A stretch of 64,000 bases of DNA, from positions 400,502-464,501 of the forward strand of contig JAHIQD010000002.1 in assembly GCA_018902795.1 (NCBI GenBank), in the 5' to 3' direction. Below the pieces are notes generated by a model. The model did no database searches. It was given only the letters and a program-made list of their open reading frames with translations, and was not told where the DNA came from. The first letter of the stretch is position 1. Each line of letters starts with the position of its first letter. This document shows, piece by piece, positions 17,393 through 25,727 of the stretch. The translations under genes and the position numbers were made by a program. Source of the stretch: Bacteroidota bacterium. Its GTDB lineage: Bacteria > Bacteroidota > Bacteroidia > Flavobacteriales > Weeksellaceae.

Positions 17393-18230
17393 AGGTTAAC
17401 TGGTAACGGTTGTAGCGCTCGTACATTTTGCTCATGCAGGCCGAATGTTTTTCTTCAACGAACCAAAAAATATGAAGTCTCTTATAACCCTGAGCTTTTA
17501 GAAACTCTACTAATTTGGGCGATTTTTCTGCCCACAATTCAATTACAAAAAGGGGTTGATGGGTTTTTACAAATCCATGCATTCCTTCCAGAACCTGTTC
17601 TTCAAAACCTTCAACATCTACTTTTACGATGCAGAAATCTTTAATCTGCAAATCGTTGTAAAGGTCATCAAAACGGAGAATCTTAACTGAATCTCTGCTG
17701 CTGCCTTCCTTTTGACTTACGGAAGCTTCACCCAGCTCCAGTTTATTGAAATAAATGATTTGGTCTTCAGTTCTGTTTCCTAAGCCAACATTGAAAATTT
17801 TTGCATTTTTTTCAACATTATTCAGTTTCAGGTTATTTTCCAGCGCATTAAAATTGATTTTTAAAGGTTCGAAGGAAATAACGTTCCAGTTTTTCTTCGC
17901 CATCAATGTACTGAAACGCCCAATATGAGCACCAACATCGACGAAAGTTCCCTGTTCCCCATTCACATATTCGGTGAGAAAAAGAGTGAGATCTGGTTCA
18001 TAACTTTCCAAAGTTGCCCAGAAATCGATCGTATTAGGCCGTGTTTCAAGTACGACATCCTGATATTTAAACTGAGCTTTCGGAAATTTAATTATTCCGG
18101 GAAGTTTTAAAGCCTTGAAAATGTAATGGTTATAAAAAGCAGCAAGGAAATATTTCTGCTCATAGCTCTTCCCAACAAATTGAGATTTGATACTGTGTAC
18201 CGTTTTTCTTAAATGTTGTCTTTTTGTCAT
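17379..18230 (-). CDS. FkbM family SAM-dependent methyltransferase
   Basis: A 283-residue protein. The SAM-binding loop TFVDVGAHIGRFSTLMAKK begins near residue 94, followed by VISFEPLKINFNALENN, FNVGLGNRTEDQIIYFN and FCIVKVDVEGFEEQVLEGM, the order typical of FkbM (Methyltransf_21). It likely O-methylates a sugar of the exopolysaccharide, as such enzymes often sit in these clusters. First gene of the seven-gene operon; a 24-bp AT-only palindrome ends 21 bases before its ATG. Confidence 0.9.
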   Translation of the reverse strand: MTKRQHLRKTVHSIKSQFVGKSYEQKYFLAAFYNHYIFKALKLPGIIKFPKAQFKYQDVVLETRPNTIDFWATLESYEPDLTLFLTEYVNGEQGTFVDVGAHIGRFSTLMAKKNWNVISFEPLKINFNALENNLKLNNVEKNAKIFNVGLGNRTEDQIIYFNKLELGEASVSQKEGSSRDSVKILRFDDLYNDLQIKDFCIVKVDVEGFEEQVLEGMHGFVKTHQPLFVIELWAEKSPKLVEFLKAQGYKRLHIFWFVEEKHSACMSKMYERYNRYQLTYGYD

Positions 18231-18251
18231 CTGTGTTTATAAGTAACTAAT

Positions 18252-18275
18252 ATATAATATTTTAAAATATTATAT
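18252..18275. repeat. Perfect 24-bp AT-only palindrome before the exopolysaccharide operon
   Basis: ATATAATATTTT followed immediately by its exact reverse complement, in the 55-base gap between the arginase-like gene and the FkbM gene. No GC pair is in the stem and no T run follows on the minus strand, so it is unlike the intrinsic terminators here. Position suits an operator or a 5'-UTR hairpin. Confidence 0.7.
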
Positions 18276-18285
18276 TAAATTAATT

Positions 18286-19362
18286 TCAGCTTTTAAGAAA
18301 ACGCCTGTCCAGCATTCCCCGTTTCGCATCTTCATATTCCAGTCTGGAGCAAGGGATAAGGTTCTGGACATTTTCATCTTCGCCGAAATACCACAAGCCC
18401 GAGAAACTGTCCCGTTTAAATGCGAACGGCTCATCGTCGATCATCACCCAGAACGTTTCGTACTGTCTTTCTACCGGATGCGATTTCTGAATATTCATTC
18501 CTTCGATTAAATGCCAAATCATTTGCGCCAATAACTGATGGTTCAAAAACTCTTCAGAATGAGCATTGAAATTGAAAATTCCGACCGATTTCAGGTTTTC
18601 GCTTAATCCTATTTCTTTCATGTAAGCACAGATTTCCCTTCTGTTCAAACCATTTACCTGCGGATTTACCGAAAAACCGTCGCCCATACTTTCCACCGCA
18701 TCGCAATTGAGCGTTACCAAATCTGCACGCCGGAAAAAAGGTTCTGTTTTTTCTGTAGAATTAATCATTTCTGCGAGTCTTATCACTTCGAATTCCACTT
18801 CTTTCATCAGTTTCACAGAATCGAGTTCATTCAGATGTTTCTGATAACCCAGATGATGATAGTTTTTGATGGTGAAGGTTTTCGAACTTAAAATTTTGGA
18901 CAGAAAATTCTTCTCGGAAATCTCTTCGCCTTCATTGGAAAGGGAGATAACATTTGAAATCTGCGTATAATTAATATTTTTCTGATGAAAATTTAATGCT
19001 GAAAACAGAGAAAAAGCCAAATCATTACTTCCGCCAACAATAACCGGGATTGCGTTTTTGTAATGACACATCGAAAGGATTTCCTGCAGAATATAGTGCG
19101 TGTCCTGATGTGACCTCCCGGAAATTAAATCACCCAAATCGCAAATTGGGATTTCAAAATCGAGTTTGGAAAGGCGGTAAAGTTCCTTTCTTATGGTTTT
19201 AAAATCAAGAACTTCAGCTTCACCATTTTTCACGCCGCGATAATCTGAACAGAAAACGAGAACGATCCCATTTTCCTTAATTTCCTGAGAAATAATATTG
19301 CCAAGCTGCCAGTTTTCTGTTTTAATTTCTCTGGCCGGAATAATGATGTCTTCGATGTTCAT
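18286..19362 (-). CDS. Arginase-fold protein with degenerate metal site
   Basis: A 358-residue member of the ureohydrolase superfamily, the type often annotated formimidoylglutamase in flavobacteria. The fold landmarks are there but the manganese ligands are largely replaced: GGGHD reads GGSND (near residue 109), the DAHxD loop is absent, and the SxDxDxxDP motif reads LNCDAVES (near 219). The extended C-terminus (FWVMIDDEPFAFKRDSFSGLWYFGEDEN) is typical of the flavobacterial group. In related genomes this gene sits by topA and the gldKLMN secretion/gliding genes; here topA is near, but gldKLMN are not in the window. Enzyme activity is doubtful. Confidence 0.75.
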   Translation of the reverse strand: MNIEDIIIPAREIKTENWQLGNIISQEIKENGIVLVFCSDYRGVKNGEAEVLDFKTIRKELYRLSKLDFEIPICDLGDLISGRSHQDTHYILQEILSMCHYKNAIPVIVGGSNDLAFSLFSALNFHQKNINYTQISNVISLSNEGEEISEKNFLSKILSSKTFTIKNYHHLGYQKHLNELDSVKLMKEVEFEVIRLAEMINSTEKTEPFFRRADLVTLNCDAVESMGDGFSVNPQVNGLNRREICAYMKEIGLSENLKSVGIFNFNAHSEEFLNHQLLAQMIWHLIEGMNIQKSHPVERQYETFWVMIDDEPFAFKRDSFSGLWYFGEDENVQNLIPCSRLEYEDAKRGMLDRRFLKS

Positions 19363-19424
19363 TTTTATATTTGAATTTAATGCTTAAAGATTTTAATGAG
19401 GTTTATAACAAAAGTAACAAAAAA

Positions 19425-19446
19425 AGCACAACCAAATGATTGTGCT
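19425..19446 (-). terminator. Intrinsic terminator of T9SS cargo gene
   Basis: AGCACAA / TTGTGCT hairpin with an eight-base loop, followed on the minus strand by seven T, 25 bases after the stop. Confidence 0.88.
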
Positions 19447-19470
19447 TTTCTCTAAAATTAAATAAATCAA

Positions 19471-22400
19471 TTATTGTTTAATCAGTTTTTTAGTGACTGC
19501 TGAACCGTCTTCCATCATAATTTTTATAATGTAATATCCGCTCTGCATTTTTGGCGAGGTTACTTTTCCGTATTCTACTTTTCCTTTGTTAATAAGTTTA
19601 CCGCTGAAATCGTAGATCTCATAATCTTTTGCATTTACACTGTTGATGTAAAATTCATCTTTAAAAGGATTTGGATACACCTGTAAATCTCTGTTCTGAG
19701 GTTTTGGGCTGTTGTAATCCTGACCCGTCGAAAGGGTGCCACTATTTCTAACAACCGGAATTCCCAAAAGCCTGTTTTCATCTCTGGCGCATCGCACACT
19801 CATTCCGGCCTGCGGATAAACTCCTGTTCCGGTCTGCACTTTATTTTGCTGAAACTGCATTGCCAAAGCAAAACCGGTATTCATATCGGCTAAAGATGCC
19901 GTCCAAACTCCTGATCTGTCCATCGTCACTTTGTTGGCTCCCAATTCGCCTCTGATACCGTCTTTAGGAAAATTGCCAATATAGAATGACGGAGATTCAA
20001 ATTTCCACCCGTTTCCGTCTACCGTGGCGCCGTAAAAAATACCTGCATCATGCCACTGATCCTGAATTACCCCGGGCTTTCCGTATGCATCTGCATGAGA
20101 GCTGTTATACCAAGGCGAATTTCCTTTGGATCCTGTATAAAGATTGGCAAGGGAAACATCGGGAACTCTCCATCCTTCAGGACACGGATCGAACGGAGAT
20201 TTTTTATCGCCATGTCCCCAGCGGTTCTCCGCTTCTCCTCTCTGATCAGAAACCCAGTCGCGAATTTTGCTGAGATCGTTTGCATAGTGGTTTCCGCCAT
20301 CATACAGCGCGCCCATGGCTGAATGGTACATAAAGCGCATCGGATTCTCCACCGAATATTTAATATTTTCTCTTACTTTTTTATGCCTTACAGGATTGGT
20401 GGAAGCATAAACTTCGTACTTATCAGTGTAATCTGTATCATAGTTCAATCCGGTAATGGTTTTCTGGGAAGCACCGCTGTCAACGTATACCGTTTGGTTA
20501 TTGGGAGAGGTAAATGAAGGAATCGGATCTTTTCTGCCCCATTGGTAATGCAGCCCGTTCGCTAAGCCTGAATTCAAATCACTGTTTTCTGCACCTAAAT
20601 TTCTATCCATAAACACCGTTTTTAACGGTGGTGTTTTGCTCGATGTAGGATTGATAAAATTATGGCTGACTGAAACCGGATCTTCGGTAATATATGTTAC
20701 CGCATTTACTGTCGGATCGTCTTTGGTTGCCCATACATGCCAACTCCAAAGTGCGGGACTATCTTTACTCCCATTATGGAGAGACACTACAGCATTTCCT
20801 GTTTCTGCAGGATCCAGCTGAAGATTAATTACTGAACTTTTTACATCGGCAAAATTTATACTAAGATTGATGCTTGTAATCAGCTTGGCATTAGTGCTCC
20901 ATAATACTTTGACCACTAAGTTATCCGATGCAGGCATTTCATGATCTGAAAGCAACTGATTATGCACGGCAAAAGCTTTGCTAACAGGGATCTGCAAATC
21001 GCTTTTGTTGACAACGATATAAGAATTAGGATTGTTTAATCCTGTCTGATAATCTTCTTTCTGACTGATGAAATATTCTGTGGCAAAATTTCCTATTTTA
21101 CCCATATTAGGATCTTTCATGCATTTCACTGCATTACCCGCTTTTGTGGGATTGGTCTGGTTATTATAAATTGCATGAAGCCCGACAGATGTATTTGTTC
21201 TGAAAGGATCAGAAATCATGGAGAATATTCTTGGGTCACCGCTTCCGTAAGTTGCACTCCATAATCCGCCGTTGGATCCGTTATCCTGAAAGGTTACGCC
21301 CACAGGCGCATTGGGTGCAACAGAATTTGGATAATAAACATAACCGCCTGAAACGGTTAACATTCCCAGATTCCTTGAGCCCCCCTCTACATTAGTAAAA
21401 TCCATCCCTAATCCCGGATACACTTTGATGCCCTGCAAATTAGGATTTACGGCATCAGGAAAAAGCTGGCGGTTAGCCAGTACGGCATCGTCATTTTTAT
21501 AATCTCTCTTTCCGAACATTGACAGATTATTATCCATCGCCTCTCGTGAGTAGTAGGAAGGTACACGCCAACCGTTTGGACATGGATCCATTTCAGATTT
21601 CAATTCATATGATCTGCTTTCAGCTTTCACAGCGGCATTACTGCTGTTTGCGTGGCTGTATCCTCCTTTTGCATTATCCGACCATAAATTCCAGGTTATC
21701 ATACTAAAAGCATCGCCCGGAACTTTATACTTTTTGTTTGAAAACCAGTTTCCCGCAGCATCAGTATTAATAATGTAATTAATAGGATTATTTACAGCGT
21801 ACTGTATGTTTTTTTCAATTTCATCGAAAGGTCTTACCTGAACCGGAATGGTATTTACCGGATCAATCTGCTTGTGTTTTAAAACACCTACTTCCCCGGA
21901 AATTTCGTAAAACTGAGAATCTTTATAAACCAATGGCGGGAAAGGATCCTTTCTGCCCCATTCATACATCAGCCCTCCGGATTTCTGCCATCCGTTTCCG
22001 AGAAAACTATTGGAAACAGCACCCAAATTCCTGTCCATGTACTCGATATTAACAGGTGTTCCATCAATATCAGTTTCATAGCCCTGGGTATAAATTACTC
22101 CGTTAGCCGGATTATCGGTTACCCAAACATGCCAGCTCCAGTAGATCGTGCCGTTCACTTTAAATGCAATAACAGCGTTTCCTTTGCCTCTACCTTTATT
22201 GACCTCAACTTTCAATTTTGAGGCAGAAGGATCAGCGGATGACAATATGCTTACATTTTCTATAAGTCCCGGAACATCTTCCCAATAAAGAGAAGCTGTT
22301 TGAATACCGGCAGGAATCGGCGTAGAAATACCGTTAGTTTTTAAATACTCATAATTGGCCCACATTTCATAGGCCTTTTTTACAGGGATTTCTATTCCGC

Positions 22401-22527
22401 CATAATTATGGGACTTTGCAAGTTCCAAATCATAAATATAGCTGTTAGGAGCTTTGGAATAATTCTGAGTCTGAGAATTTGCCAAACCGGCTAAACAACA
22501 AAACAGTATAAAATTAATTTTTATCAT
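19471..22527 (-). CDS. Large secreted T9SS cargo protein with two FISUMP-like repeats
   Basis: A 1018-residue protein with an N-terminal signal peptide (cleavage near residue 18) and a C-terminal type A T9SS sorting domain of about 75 residues (LQVYPNPFKDEF ... SGYYIIKIMMEDGSAVTKKLI). Between them are two related halves of about 460 residues. Each starts NSYI, carries WSWHVW, MDRNLGA, WGRKDP and DPCPxGWRVP in the same order, and ends in a VKCMKD/VRCARD-like strand. The DPCPxGWRVP core is that of the Fibrobacter major paralogous (FISUMP) domain. It should be exported by T9SS to the surface or medium. Function unknown; its own promoter and terminator make it monocistronic. Confidence 0.88.
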   Translation of the reverse strand: MIKINFILFCCLAGLANSQTQNYSKAPNSYIYDLELAKSHNYGGIEIPVKKAYEMWANYEYLKTNGISTPIPAGIQTASLYWEDVPGLIENVSILSSADPSASKLKVEVNKGRGKGNAVIAFKVNGTIYWSWHVWVTDNPANGVIYTQGYETDIDGTPVNIEYMDRNLGAVSNSFLGNGWQKSGGLMYEWGRKDPFPPLVYKDSQFYEISGEVGVLKHKQIDPVNTIPVQVRPFDEIEKNIQYAVNNPINYIINTDAAGNWFSNKKYKVPGDAFSMITWNLWSDNAKGGYSHANSSNAAVKAESRSYELKSEMDPCPNGWRVPSYYSREAMDNNLSMFGKRDYKNDDAVLANRQLFPDAVNPNLQGIKVYPGLGMDFTNVEGGSRNLGMLTVSGGYVYYPNSVAPNAPVGVTFQDNGSNGGLWSATYGSGDPRIFSMISDPFRTNTSVGLHAIYNNQTNPTKAGNAVKCMKDPNMGKIGNFATEYFISQKEDYQTGLNNPNSYIVVNKSDLQIPVSKAFAVHNQLLSDHEMPASDNLVVKVLWSTNAKLITSINLSINFADVKSSVINLQLDPAETGNAVVSLHNGSKDSPALWSWHVWATKDDPTVNAVTYITEDPVSVSHNFINPTSSKTPPLKTVFMDRNLGAENSDLNSGLANGLHYQWGRKDPIPSFTSPNNQTVYVDSGASQKTITGLNYDTDYTDKYEVYASTNPVRHKKVRENIKYSVENPMRFMYHSAMGALYDGGNHYANDLSKIRDWVSDQRGEAENRWGHGDKKSPFDPCPEGWRVPDVSLANLYTGSKGNSPWYNSSHADAYGKPGVIQDQWHDAGIFYGATVDGNGWKFESPSFYIGNFPKDGIRGELGANKVTMDRSGVWTASLADMNTGFALAMQFQQNKVQTGTGVYPQAGMSVRCARDENRLLGIPVVRNSGTLSTGQDYNSPKPQNRDLQVYPNPFKDEFYINSVNAKDYEIYDFSGKLINKGKVEYGKVTSPKMQSGYYIIKIMMEDGSAVTKKLIKQ

Positions 22528-22619
22528 TGGTTAAATAATTTACAGGTGAGTGCAAATTTTTTAACATCGTTTGTGTAAATTTTTTTTTAAAACATTTTGG
22601 TTCAGTCATTTGTGCGTGG

Positions 22620-22627
22620 CAAATATA
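22620..22627 (-). promoter_or_regulatory. -7 promoter element of T9SS cargo gene (TATATTTG)
   Basis: A perfect TAnnTTTG on the minus strand, giving a leader of about 85 bases. No clear TTG at -33. Confidence 0.45.
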
Positions 22628-22883
22628 TAATAATTTTAACATAAAATACTTAAATTGTTAATATTCGAATAAAATTATTCAATGATTAAAAATGACGAAA
22701 TCATGCAAAACAATGCTCTAATTAGTTAAAAATGAATGATAAAAGGATATCCGGAAGATACCTCCAAAAAATAAATTAATAAAAATTATTAATATGAAGA
22801 CCTCAATACAGCGAAAACAGTACGTTTTAACATAATCTGTACTATTCTCATATTAAATTATCCGGTTTACTGAATTTTCACTT
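22628..22883. other. Intergenic stretch, no gene seen
   Basis: AT-rich DNA between the T9SS cargo gene promoter and the topA terminator. No reading frame of useful length, RNA gene or strong inverted repeat was seen. Confidence 0.6.
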
Positions 22884-22922
22884 AAAACAAAAAAAACTTG
22901 CCATTTAGAAAATGACAAGTTT
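22884..22922 (-). terminator. Intrinsic terminator of topA
   Basis: AACTTG-C-CATTT / AAATG-A-CAAGTT hairpin followed on the minus strand by eight T. Confidence 0.88.
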
Positions 22923-22946
22923 CGTATAAATATTAAAATTTAACTT

Positions 22947-25517
22947 TTATTTTTTAGCCGCAGGTTTTTTAGCCGCTGTTTTCTTTGCAGGTGCTTTTTT
23001 TGCGGGAGCTTTCTTTGCGGAAGCTTTTTTTACTTTTTCCTTAAACGCATTTTTGTCCTGCGCGGTGATCCACTTTTTCACCTCATCCAGCGAAACTTCC
23101 GCTAGCTCTTCTGCAGTGAATTTTTCATCGTTTTTAGTTTTCGGAATTTTGAACATCGCTTTACCGAATTTAACGAAAGGTCCCCAACGCCCATTTTCAA
23201 TAGAAATTTTTTCTTTTTCCCATTGCTGGATGTAACGGTTGGCCTCCTTCTCCAATTTTGCATCAATCAAATCATTGATGTCGCTTTGGGAAAGATTTTC
23301 AAAATCATACCGCTTTGGTACGTTGATAAAAAGGGACTGATATTTAATAAAAGGCCCAAATCTTCCCGTTCCTTTTGTCACCGGCTCTCCTTTGTAGCTT
23401 GCAATAGGTGCATCGGCAATTTTCTTTTCGTTGATAATCTCTTCAGCCCGTTCCTGTGTTATAGAAAGCGGCTCTTCTCCCCGTGGAATACTGATGAATG
23501 CTTCTCCCCATTTCACATAAGGACCGAATCTTCCAACACCTACTGTTACTGTTTTTCCGTCGAAATCATTCAGATCAAAAGGTACTTTGAAAAGTTCCAA
23601 AGCATCTTCTAATGTGATGGTTGCAATATTCTGTGAAGGCATTAAGCTTGCAAAAATTGGTTTTTCCTCATCGTCCTGTTCCCCAATCTGAACCATCGGA
23701 CCGAATCTTCCGATTCTCGTGATGACATTTTTGCCGGATTTGGGATCTACTCCAAGTATCCTTTCACCATTCGCGCGGTCTGCATTTTCTTCTACATCCT
23801 GAATTTTAGGATGGAAATCTTTGTAGAAACCCTGTAAAACTTCCTTCCATTTTTCGGATCCGCTGGCAATATCATCAAAATCCTGCTCTACTTTTGCGGT
23901 AAATCCATAATCAAGAATTTCTGCGAAATTCTGGGTCAGGAAGTCATTAACCACTTCACCAATATCTGTAGGAACAAATTTGTTTTTATCACCCCCGAAT
24001 TTATCTGTCAGAATTTCTTTTTTGAGTTCGGTTTTACCCAAAGTCATTTTAAGAATTTCTCTTTCCTGTGGAAGAATTTCTCTTTTATCAACGTATTCAC
24101 GGTTCTGAATGGTCTGAATCGTCGGCGCATAAGTAGACGGTCTTCCAATACCAAGTTCCTCCAGTTTTTTCACTAAACCGGCTTCTGTATATCTTGCGGA
24201 AGGTTTTGTGAATTTTTCTGTAGCTTCTATTTTTTTATAATCTAAAATTTCACCAACAGCCACTTTAGGTAATAATTTCTCGTTGTTTTCTTCATCATCA
24301 TCTTCGGTTTTTGTGATGCCGTAGACTTTTAAGAAACCATCAAAAACAATTACCTCGCCCTGAGCTTCAAAATGCTGGGAAAGTTTCGGATTACCAATTT
24401 CAATTACTGTTTTTTCTATTTTGGCATTAGTCATCTGACTCGCCAAAGTTCTTTTGTAGATTAACTGGTATAATTTATTAAGCTGATCATCTCCAATTTT
24501 TTTCACAGAAAAATCGGTCGGCCGGATTGCTTCGTGAGCTTCCTGTGCTGATGCAGATTTCGTGGTATAATTTCGTGGGTTTGAATACTGTTCGCCAAAT
24601 TCAGAAATAATCTGGGATTTCGCTCCGTTAATTGCTTCCTGAGAAAGATTCACGGAATCGGTTCTCATATAAGTAATAAATCCTTCCTCATACAGCCTTT
24701 GGGCGACACGCATTGTTGCAGTAACACCATAACCGAGGCGGTTACTCGCTTCCTGCTGCAATGTAGAGGTGGTGAAAGGTGCGGATGCGGAACGGGTTCC
24801 GGGTTTTGTTTCAACGTTCAGAACTTTAAATTCTGTATTTTGAGACTGTTTAAGAAAATCTTCAGCTTCGGTTTCTTTCACAAAATCTTTTTTCAGTTTT
24901 GCAGAAATTTCCTGGTTTTTATTATTGAGGAATACGCCTTCTACTTTAAATGCCGATTTTGGCTGGAAACCTCTTATTTCAAGTTCTCTTTCCACGACCA
25001 AACGAACTGCAACCGACTGAACACGTCCGGCAGAAAGACCGGTTTTCACTTTTTTCCAAAGCACCGGCGACATTTCGAAACCTACGATACGGTCCAGAAT
25101 TCTTCTCGCCTGTTGTGCGTTCACTAAATTCTGATCAATTTTCCGTGGATTTTCAACTGCTTTTAAGATCGCGTTTTTGGTAATTTCATGAAAAACAATA
25201 CGTTTTGTATTGTCGTCATTCAGTTTCAGTTCCTGTGCAAGATGCCATGCAATAGCTTCTCCTTCGCGGTCCTCATCGGAAGCAAGCCAAACCATGTCGG
25301 CCTTTTTCACAGCAGCTTTCAGTTCGGTTACGAGTTTCTTTTTATCGGCAGAAACTTCATAATCGGGCGTGAAAGTGGCCAGATCAATCCCCATTCCTTT
25401 TTTGGGCAGATCACGGATGTGTCCGAAACTGGATTTCACTTCGAAATCCTTTCCCAAGTACTTCTGAATGGTTTTTGCTTTAGCCGGGGACTCTACGATT
25501 ACTAGATTTTTTGACAT
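22947..25517 (-). CDS. topA: DNA topoisomerase I
   Basis: Type IA topoisomerase relaxing negative supercoils. The 856-residue protein has the Toprim domain (NLVIVESPAKAKTIQKYLG at the start; DEDREGEAIAWH at 81-92), the active-site Tyr283 in GFITYMRTDS, and LSAGRVQSVAVRL at 161-173. The C-terminus carries four topoisomerase C-terminal repeats (for example GVGRFGPYVKWG, GTGRFGPFIKY, ENGRWGPFVKFG) in place of Cys4 zinc fingers, then a 35-residue Lys/Ala tail of AKK and APAKK words that should bind DNA nonspecifically. Such basic tails are common in this group. Monocistronic. Confidence 0.97.
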   Translation of the reverse strand: MSKNLVIVESPAKAKTIQKYLGKDFEVKSSFGHIRDLPKKGMGIDLATFTPDYEVSADKKKLVTELKAAVKKADMVWLASDEDREGEAIAWHLAQELKLNDDNTKRIVFHEITKNAILKAVENPRKIDQNLVNAQQARRILDRIVGFEMSPVLWKKVKTGLSAGRVQSVAVRLVVERELEIRGFQPKSAFKVEGVFLNNKNQEISAKLKKDFVKETEAEDFLKQSQNTEFKVLNVETKPGTRSASAPFTTSTLQQEASNRLGYGVTATMRVAQRLYEEGFITYMRTDSVNLSQEAINGAKSQIISEFGEQYSNPRNYTTKSASAQEAHEAIRPTDFSVKKIGDDQLNKLYQLIYKRTLASQMTNAKIEKTVIEIGNPKLSQHFEAQGEVIVFDGFLKVYGITKTEDDDEENNEKLLPKVAVGEILDYKKIEATEKFTKPSARYTEAGLVKKLEELGIGRPSTYAPTIQTIQNREYVDKREILPQEREILKMTLGKTELKKEILTDKFGGDKNKFVPTDIGEVVNDFLTQNFAEILDYGFTAKVEQDFDDIASGSEKWKEVLQGFYKDFHPKIQDVEENADRANGERILGVDPKSGKNVITRIGRFGPMVQIGEQDDEEKPIFASLMPSQNIATITLEDALELFKVPFDLNDFDGKTVTVGVGRFGPYVKWGEAFISIPRGEEPLSITQERAEEIINEKKIADAPIASYKGEPVTKGTGRFGPFIKYQSLFINVPKRYDFENLSQSDINDLIDAKLEKEANRYIQQWEKEKISIENGRWGPFVKFGKAMFKIPKTKNDEKFTAEELAEVSLDEVKKWITAQDKNAFKEKVKKASAKKAPAKKAPAKKTAAKKPAAKK

Positions 25518-25531
25518 CGAGAAATTTTTTG

Positions 25532-25539
25532 CAAAAGTA
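25532..25539 (-). promoter_or_regulatory. -7 promoter element of topA (TACTTTTG)
   Basis: A perfect TAnnTTTG on the minus strand, 14 bases before the topA ATG. No TTG at -33. Confidence 0.5.
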
Positions 25540-25700
25540 GAAGTTTTTTTTTAATGAAAATTTTAACGCTGATTTTTTAGTCCGCAAAGTTTAAAATGAT
25601 TTTCCGGCTTAAAAGTCAATGTGCAATAAATCAGAAGCATAAAGCAGTGCTTACCTTCACAATACACCGCATTTATTATTAAAAGTATGATTTAAATACC

Positions 25701-25708
25701 TATTTTTG
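25701..25708 (+). promoter_or_regulatory. -7 promoter element of LytS-type kinase gene (TATTTTTG)
   Basis: A perfect TAnnTTTG, 19 bases before the ATG at 25728. The -33 region has only weak similarity (TTA). Confidence 0.5.
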
Positions 25709-25727
25709 AATAAAAACTATTCTGTCC

